From: Helicobacteraceae bacterium
Lineage (GTDB): Bacteria; Campylobacterota; Campylobacteria; Campylobacterales; Helicobacteraceae
Direction of reading: 5' to 3'
Length of the DNA: 9,961 bases
Assembly (NCBI GenBank): GCA_029258405.1
Contig: JARHYY010000023.1
Span: 1 to 9,961, forward strand
The translations under genes were made by a program, and so were the position numbers. Below, in pieces: positions 7,220 to 9,961 of this stretch (position 1 is its first letter; each line of letters begins with the position of its first letter). A model generated the notes under the pieces. The model was not told where the DNA came from, made no database searches, and saw only the letters and a list, made by a program, of their open reading frames with translations.

Positions 7220-8023
7220 TTATTGTAAAGCTGATTTTATGGCAAGAATTTGTTCAATTGTTGTTTTTAAAACTGCTGGGGTAATCATATTCGCCCCATC
7301 ACTTAAAGCTTCTTTTGGGTTAATATGTGTTTCCATAAAGAATCCATCAACACCAACTGCAGCAGCAGCCCTACTTAAAAAGGGTACAAATTTACAATCC
7401 CCTCCACTTTTGCCTTGTGCTGCCCCGGGCATTTGAACACTGTGTGTAGCATCAAAAATTACAGGTGCAAATGCATTCATAATAATAAGCGAACGCATAT
7501 CAACGACTAAATTGCCATAGCCAAAAGTGTTACCCCTTTCTGTAAGCCAAATATGAAATTTTTTTGATTCCTCGTATGTTGGGCTTTGTATATCAGAACC
7601 TCTTGTCTTAAGTGCTTTAAGGACACTATACTGCATGTCAGCTGGATTCATAAATTGTCCTTTTTTGATATTCAATATAGCTTTTGTTTTTGCTGCATGA
7701 ACAATAAGATCTGTCTGTCGGCACAAAAAAGCTGGTATCTGCAACACATCAACAACTTCTGCTGCTATTTTTGCTTGATAGCTTTCATGAATATCTGTTA
7801 AAAGCTTAAAGCCAAATTCTCTTTTTATAGAATCAAGCATTTCAAGCCCTTTTTCTAAACCAGGACCTCGATAGCTCTCAAGGCTTGTACGATTTGCTTT
7901 GTCAAAACTTGATTTAAAGTAAAAATCTATTTGCTCATGATGTGCAAATACCGCAAGTTCTTCAGCTATGGCTCTTAAGGTTTCCCTGTCTTCAATCACA
8001 CAAGGACCGGCAATAAGTATCAT
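7220..8023 (-). CDS. kdsA: 2-dehydro-3-deoxyphosphooctonate aldolase (Kdo-8-phosphate synthase)
   Basis: KdsA condenses phosphoenolpyruvate with arabinose 5-phosphate to Kdo-8-phosphate, the first committed step to the Kdo of lipopolysaccharide. The 267 residues are complete: AGPCVIE at 5-11, FKSSFDKANRTS at 36-47, YRGPGLEKG at 51-59, LTDIHE at 75-80, PAFLCRQTDL at 97-106 and IFDATHSVQMPG at 189-200. The four metal ligands of the metal-dependent class appear as C8, H194, E231 (METH) and D242 (SDGANM). E. coli has Asn in place of the Cys, so this enzyme is predicted to need a divalent metal, like those of Aquifex and H. pylori. AAAGGA precedes the ATG. The N-terminus is about ten residues shorter than I recall for H. 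pylori, but it begins right at the first strand, so the start is reasonable. Confidence 0.96.
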   Translation of the reverse strand: MILIAGPCVIEDRETLRAIAEELAVFAHHEQIDFYFKSSFDKANRTSLESYRGPGLEKGLEMLDSIKREFGFKLLTDIHESYQAKIAAEVVDVLQIPAFLCRQTDLIVHAAKTKAILNIKKGQFMNPADMQYSVLKALKTRGSDIQSPTYEESKKFHIWLTERGNTFGYGNLVVDMRSLIIMNAFAPVIFDATHSVQMPGAAQGKSGGDCKFVPFLSRAAAAVGVDGFFMETHINPKEALSDGANMITPAVLKTTIEQILAIKSALQ

Positions 8024-8035
8024 ATTATTCCTTTA

Positions 8036-8107
8036 TTAATCATGGTTAGAGGTAAAAGCCCATTCAAAATTACAAAAATCTTTTTTTTTTGGAATATCTA
8101 TTCTCAA
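8036..8107 (-). CDS. Possible 23-codon ORF upstream of kdsA (doubtful)
   Basis: A frame starting at TTG (8105-8107) and ending at TAA (8036-8038) has GAGG (8116-8119) 8 bases upstream, a good ribosome-binding spacing. It begins LRIDIPKKKDF and contains NFEWAFTS, which reads like protein. The frame is also open upstream into the end of the stator gene, so it could be the remnant of a longer sequence. It includes the A10 tract as PKKK codons. Its stop is 12 bases before the kdsA start, so it could act as a leader peptide. No homologue is recognised and it may be chance. Confidence 0.25.
   Translation of the reverse strand: MRIDIPKKKDFCNFEWAFTSNHD
8069..8074 (-). promoter_or_regulatory. Weak -10 candidate upstream of kdsA
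   Basis: The minus strand reads TGTAAT about 46 bases before the kdsA start, in the only sizeable gap (109 bp) between the stator gene and the kdsA operon. The A10 tract at 8081-8090 falls just upstream, in the place where the -10/-35 spacer would be. No clear -35 is visible and the assignment is tentative. Confidence 0.3.
8081..8090. repeat. Homopolymeric A/T tract of 10
   Basis: Ten consecutive T on the plus strand (A on the minus, transcribed strand) lie in the intergenic gap upstream of kdsA. Such tracts are prone to slippage, and in H. pylori A/T tracts in promoters are known to tune expression of some surface genes. Here it lies just upstream of the weak -10 candidate and within the 23-codon ORF. 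Confidence 0.7.
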
Positions 8108-8132
8108 ATTCAAAACCTCATTTATTTTAACA

Positions 8133-8918
8133 TTATTGCTCTTGATTATCCCCCAAGGTTTGCTTTAGGTGTGTTTCAAAACTTTCCTTATCTTTATTGA
8201 CAGCAAAGAAATAAAGATCAACACGACGATTCAACATACGCCCACTAGCTGTACCATTGCTTGCAATAGGAACAAACTCACCATTCCCACCAGCAGAAAT
8301 AATCGAAGGAGGAACACCATTGGCAATAAGATGTTCTGCTACATTAACGCCACGAGCAATAGACATTTCCCAATTATCATTAAACACCCCTTTATCAGCA
8401 GGATCTCCATCACTATTGCCAACAACCTTAAGTTGATAATCAAAGCCGAGTTTGTTAAGCTCCACAGCAACACGCTGTAAAAACATTTTTCCATTGCTGC
8501 TAGTCAATTCTGGCTTTCCCTGCTCAAAGAGCAATTCATTAGCAATTCGTATAATAAAGCCATCTTCTGATTCTTCCATGCGTACAGCAGGACCTTCAGA
8601 AAGCTTAGTCATTTCACTAAATTCTGTAATCATACTTGCAAAAGTATTCAAAGCGGTTACAGATTCAACATGATGCTCAATAGGTAGAGCAATAATAGGT
8701 TTTTTGGGTATCACTTCACTATGTCTGCCTAACTCTAAGACCCCTAATGCTCCTTGCACAGAACCAACTGCTTGAGCTACTTTTTCATTTACAAAAACAG
8801 CCATAGAGAGCAACAAGATAAAAAAAGTCAGCAAAAGACTCATTAGGTCCCCAAAAGTACCAAGCCACAAAGGCACACCTTGAGGACAATCACAAGGTGG
8901 ACATCTTTTTTTTGCCAT
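8133..8918 (-). CDS. PomB/MotB-like flagellar stator protein with OmpA-type peptidoglycan-binding domain
   Basis: The protein (261 residues) has the layout of a stator B subunit: a short cytoplasmic N-terminus, one membrane helix (about 22-43) and a periplasmic OmpA-like domain (about 120-237) that anchors to peptidoglycan. The N-terminus CDCPQGVPLWLGTFGDLMSLLL is closer to the sodium-type PomB of Vibrio (PLWMGTFADLMSLL) than to the usual MotB. The ion-conducting aspartate is D24, the same number as in PomB. In the anchor domain D170, NWEMSIARG (182-190) and the NRRVDLYF segment (230-237) are present, although the usual GHTD is GNSD here. Normally the A subunit gene lies directly upstream, but here that place is taken by a divergent promoter region, so the partner must be encoded elsewhere. 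GAGG lies 5 bases before the ATG. Whether it couples Na+ or H+ cannot be read from sequence. Confidence 0.88.
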   Translation of the reverse strand: MAKKRCPPCDCPQGVPLWLGTFGDLMSLLLTFFILLLSMAVFVNEKVAQAVGSVQGALGVLELGRHSEVIPKKPIIALPIEHHVESVTALNTFASMITEFSEMTKLSEGPAVRMEESEDGFIIRIANELLFEQGKPELTSSNGKMFLQRVAVELNKLGFDYQLKVVGNSDGDPADKGVFNDNWEMSIARGVNVAEHLIANGVPPSIISAGGNGEFVPIASNGTASGRMLNRRVDLYFFAVNKDKESFETHLKQTLGDNQEQ

Positions 8919-8941
8919 ATAGACCTCACTTTTTTATAGGC

Positions 8942-8947
8942 ATTATA
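8942..8947 (-). promoter_or_regulatory. -10 box of the stator gene promoter
   Basis: The minus strand reads GGGTATAATG, with a perfect TATAAT 23 bases before the ATG. The expected transcription start is near 8935, leaving a leader of about 16 bases that contains the GAGG ribosome binding site. No good -35 is visible. This suggests the long minus-strand transcription unit begins here. Confidence 0.6.
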
Positions 8948-8959
8948 CCCTTTTTTTGT

Positions 8960-8965
8960 TATGAT
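8960..8965 (+). promoter_or_regulatory. -10 box of the dedA-family gene promoter
   Basis: TATGAT on the plus strand lies 33 bases before the chosen TTG start of the divergent gene. It is only 12 bases away from the -10 box of the stator gene on the other strand, so the two promoters overlap and may compete for RNA polymerase. Confidence 0.4.
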
Positions 8966-8989
8966 GTGTAATAATAATTGAGCTTATAT

Positions 8990-8993
8990 GAGG
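8990..8993 (+). promoter_or_regulatory. Ribosome binding site that sets the dedA-family start
   Basis: GAGG sits 5 bases before the TTG at 8999-9001, the same motif and spacing as for the neighbouring stator gene. The in-frame upstream TTG at 8978 has no purine-rich sequence before it. Confidence 0.6.
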
Positions 8994-8998
8994 TATTT

Positions 8999-9661
8999 TT
9001 GCAAGATTTTATTTTTTTTATTGTTCATCTTGTTGGCAATTTAGGCTATCTTGGCTTGTTTTTAATGATGTTTTTGGAAAGTAGTTTTGTCCCTTTTCCT
9101 AGCGAGGTAGCCATGATACCTGCTGGTTATTTAGCGTATTCAGGAGAAATGGATATTATATTAGTCATTATCAGCGGTACAGCCGGTTCACTAGCAGGTG
9201 CTTTGGTAAATTACTTCATTGCCTTATATGTGGGTAGAGAATTTTTATTGAAATATGGAAAATATTTTGGTGTTACAGATAAAACTATGCATGATATAGA
9301 AACTTTTTTTTGTAAATATGGACATATATCCACTTTTATCGGGAGACTTATACCTGTATTGAGACAATATATCTCTTTGCCAGCAGGTATAGCTCGTATG
9401 AATCTAGCTCAATTTTGTTTTTATACAAGTTTGGGAGCAGGTATTTGGGTAAGCATTCTTACCTTATTTGGTTATTATATTGGTAGCGTAACAGAAAGCT
9501 CTTTAAGCGTAGATGATATCATTAGTATCTTTAGCACCCATAAACAATTAACCCTAGAAGAGAAAGAGCTTAAAAATTCCATGTATTATCTCTTATTTAT
9601 TTCTGCCATTCTTGTCTTTGGAAGTATGGGCATGTATATATTTTATAAAAAAAATAAATAG
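8999..9661 (+). CDS. DedA family (SNARE-associated/VTT domain) membrane protein
   Basis: DedA proteins are inner-membrane proteins linked to envelope integrity, membrane potential and, in recent work, transport of undecaprenyl phosphate or other lipids across the bilayer. From the TTG at 8999 the product has 220 residues. It carries the family motifs FLESSFVPFPSEV (25-37), GSLAGALVNYFIALYVGR (63-80) and the FIGRLIPVLRQYISLPAGIARM segment (113-134), whose R116, P119 and R122 form the conserved R-x-x-P-x-x-R pattern. About five hydrophobic helices are visible, the last one near 196-216 followed by a basic tail. A start at TTG 8978 would add seven residues but lacks a ribosome binding site. The gene is single and divergent from the stator gene. 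The substrate cannot be told from sequence. Confidence 0.9.
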   Translation: MQDFIFFIVHLVGNLGYLGLFLMMFLESSFVPFPSEVAMIPAGYLAYSGEMDIILVIISGTAGSLAGALVNYFIALYVGREFLLKYGKYFGVTDKTMHDIETFFCKYGHISTFIGRLIPVLRQYISLPAGIARMNLAQFCFYTSLGAGIWVSILTLFGYYIGSVTESSLSVDDIISIFSTHKQLTLEEKELKNSMYYLLFISAILVFGSMGMYIFYKKNK

Positions 9662-9792
9662 TATCCTATTCTTGAGTCATATTCTATATTAAAAATAAAT
9701 TAATTAAATTATAAATATATTTTATTCAAACTCCGTGCTATAAAGCATAAATAACTTGCATGGCATGTAGCGTGTGTGCTAAATTCATTATT

Positions 9793-9814
9793 ATAAAATA
9801 AATAAAGAATCTTT
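9793..9814 (+). repeat. 22-bp direct repeat, first copy
   Basis: This sequence (core AATAAAGAATCTTT) matches 9913-9934 at 20 of 22 positions with an exact 120-bp offset. The core resembles the AAAGAATCT arm of the pntB terminator, so it may be a common local motif or a remnant terminator arm. Confidence 0.6.
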
Positions 9815-9815
9815 A

Positions 9816-9841
9816 CCACCACCCACCCCTTTATCCCCCCC
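9816..9841 (-). other. C-rich block with C7 tract; G-quadruplex potential on the minus strand
   Basis: On the minus strand the block reads as a G7 run, ATAAA, G4, T, G3, T, GG, T, GG. The G7 can count as two runs of three, giving four G3 runs with short loops, the usual G-quadruplex pattern. In otherwise very AT-rich DNA this strand bias is striking. The C7 (9835-9841) is short but of the type that varies in length in Helicobacter. Confidence 0.5.
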
Positions 9842-9886
9842 AAACCACACAAACATTTCAATACATAAAAACTTGACACAGCTTAC

Positions 9887-9892
9887 TATAAT
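9887..9892 (+). promoter_or_regulatory. Putative -10 box for a gene beyond the right edge
   Basis: TACTATAATTTAA contains a perfect TATAAT. A perfect TTGACA lies at 9873-9878, but only 8 bases upstream, too close to serve this -10. With a 17-base spacer TTGACA would pair with AATTAT at 9896-9901 instead. Either way the sequence points to transcription to the right. Confidence 0.45.
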
Positions 9893-9912
9893 TTAAATTA
9901 TCATTTCATTCA

Positions 9913-9934
9913 ATAAGATAAACAAAGAATCTTT
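9913..9934 (+). repeat. 22-bp direct repeat, second copy
   Basis: This is the partner of 9793-9814, differing only at 9917 and 9923. It lies about 20 bases downstream of the putative -10, so it would be in the 5' leader of the next transcript. Confidence 0.6.
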
Positions 9935-9961
9935 TATATATAGAGATTAATTACTTACATT

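Larger units (their letters stand above)
9662..9961. other. Gene-free AT-rich region to the right edge
   Basis: No ORF of note was found in these 300 bp. Bases 9685-9726 are A/T only (42 bp). A C-rich block, a 22-bp direct repeat pair and a promoter-like -10 follow. No clear intrinsic terminator for the dedA-family gene is visible. The region is probably the upstream regulatory zone of a plus-strand gene beyond the window. Confidence 0.5.

Noticed and set aside
8978..8998. Upstream TTG as the start of the dedA-family gene
   Set aside because: No Shine-Dalgarno sequence precedes it, while the TTG at 8999 has GAGG at 5-base spacing and gives the usual N-terminus for the family.
1..9961. CRISPR array, tRNA, rRNA or complete insertion sequence
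   Set aside because: No regularly spaced repeats, no cloverleaf or rRNA-like sequence, and no transposase motif were seen on either strand.

Overview
The window looks like chromosomal DNA from a member of Campylobacterota, most likely an enterohepatic Helicobacter. It is AT-rich, has little intergenic space on its main strand, and carries the kdsA-ribH-nusB-pyrF cluster. As I recall, Campylobacter jejuni has the same order and Helicobacter pylori a rearranged one. The proteins also read as Helicobacter-like, for example a KdsA close to the H. pylori enzyme. I cannot name the species from the sequence alone.

Layout: (1) 1-740, plus strand, is the 3' part of an unrecognised gene that enters from the left edge and is broken by one in-frame TGA. 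(2) 741-1583 has no convincing intact gene. It holds two diverged copies, 580 bp apart, of a short element that reads as a protein C-terminus in one frame, each just downstream of a small hairpin, plus a doubtful small membrane ORF on the minus strand. The region looks like the decayed edge of an accessory locus. (3) 1530-8918 is a continuous minus-strand run read from high to low coordinates: a PomB/MotB-like stator protein, kdsA, ribH, nusB, pyrF, corA, pntA, pntB, ending in a strong intrinsic terminator. From kdsA to corA the gaps are 3-12 bp, and two Shine-Dalgarno sequences overlap the upstream stop codon, so this is a tightly coupled operon. pntAB has its own promoter-like -10, but no terminator separates it from corA. 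(4) 8999-9661, plus strand, is a DedA-family membrane protein transcribed divergently from the stator gene. (5) 9662-9961 has no gene. It holds a 42-bp pure A/T stretch, a C-rich block with a C7 tract (G-quadruplex potential on the minus strand), a 22-bp direct repeat and a promoter-like -10, probably serving a gene beyond the right edge.

The minus-strand genes are mainly housekeeping: Kdo for lipopolysaccharide (kdsA), riboflavin (ribH), rRNA antitermination (nusB), pyrimidines (pyrF), magnesium uptake (corA) and NADPH supply by proton-driven transhydrogenation (pntAB). I see no clear new biological system. The points most worth a second look are the broken left-hand gene with its repeated C-terminal remnants, the stator B subunit without a neighbouring A subunit, the A10 tract and tiny ORF in front of kdsA, and the C7/G-quadruplex tract at the right end.
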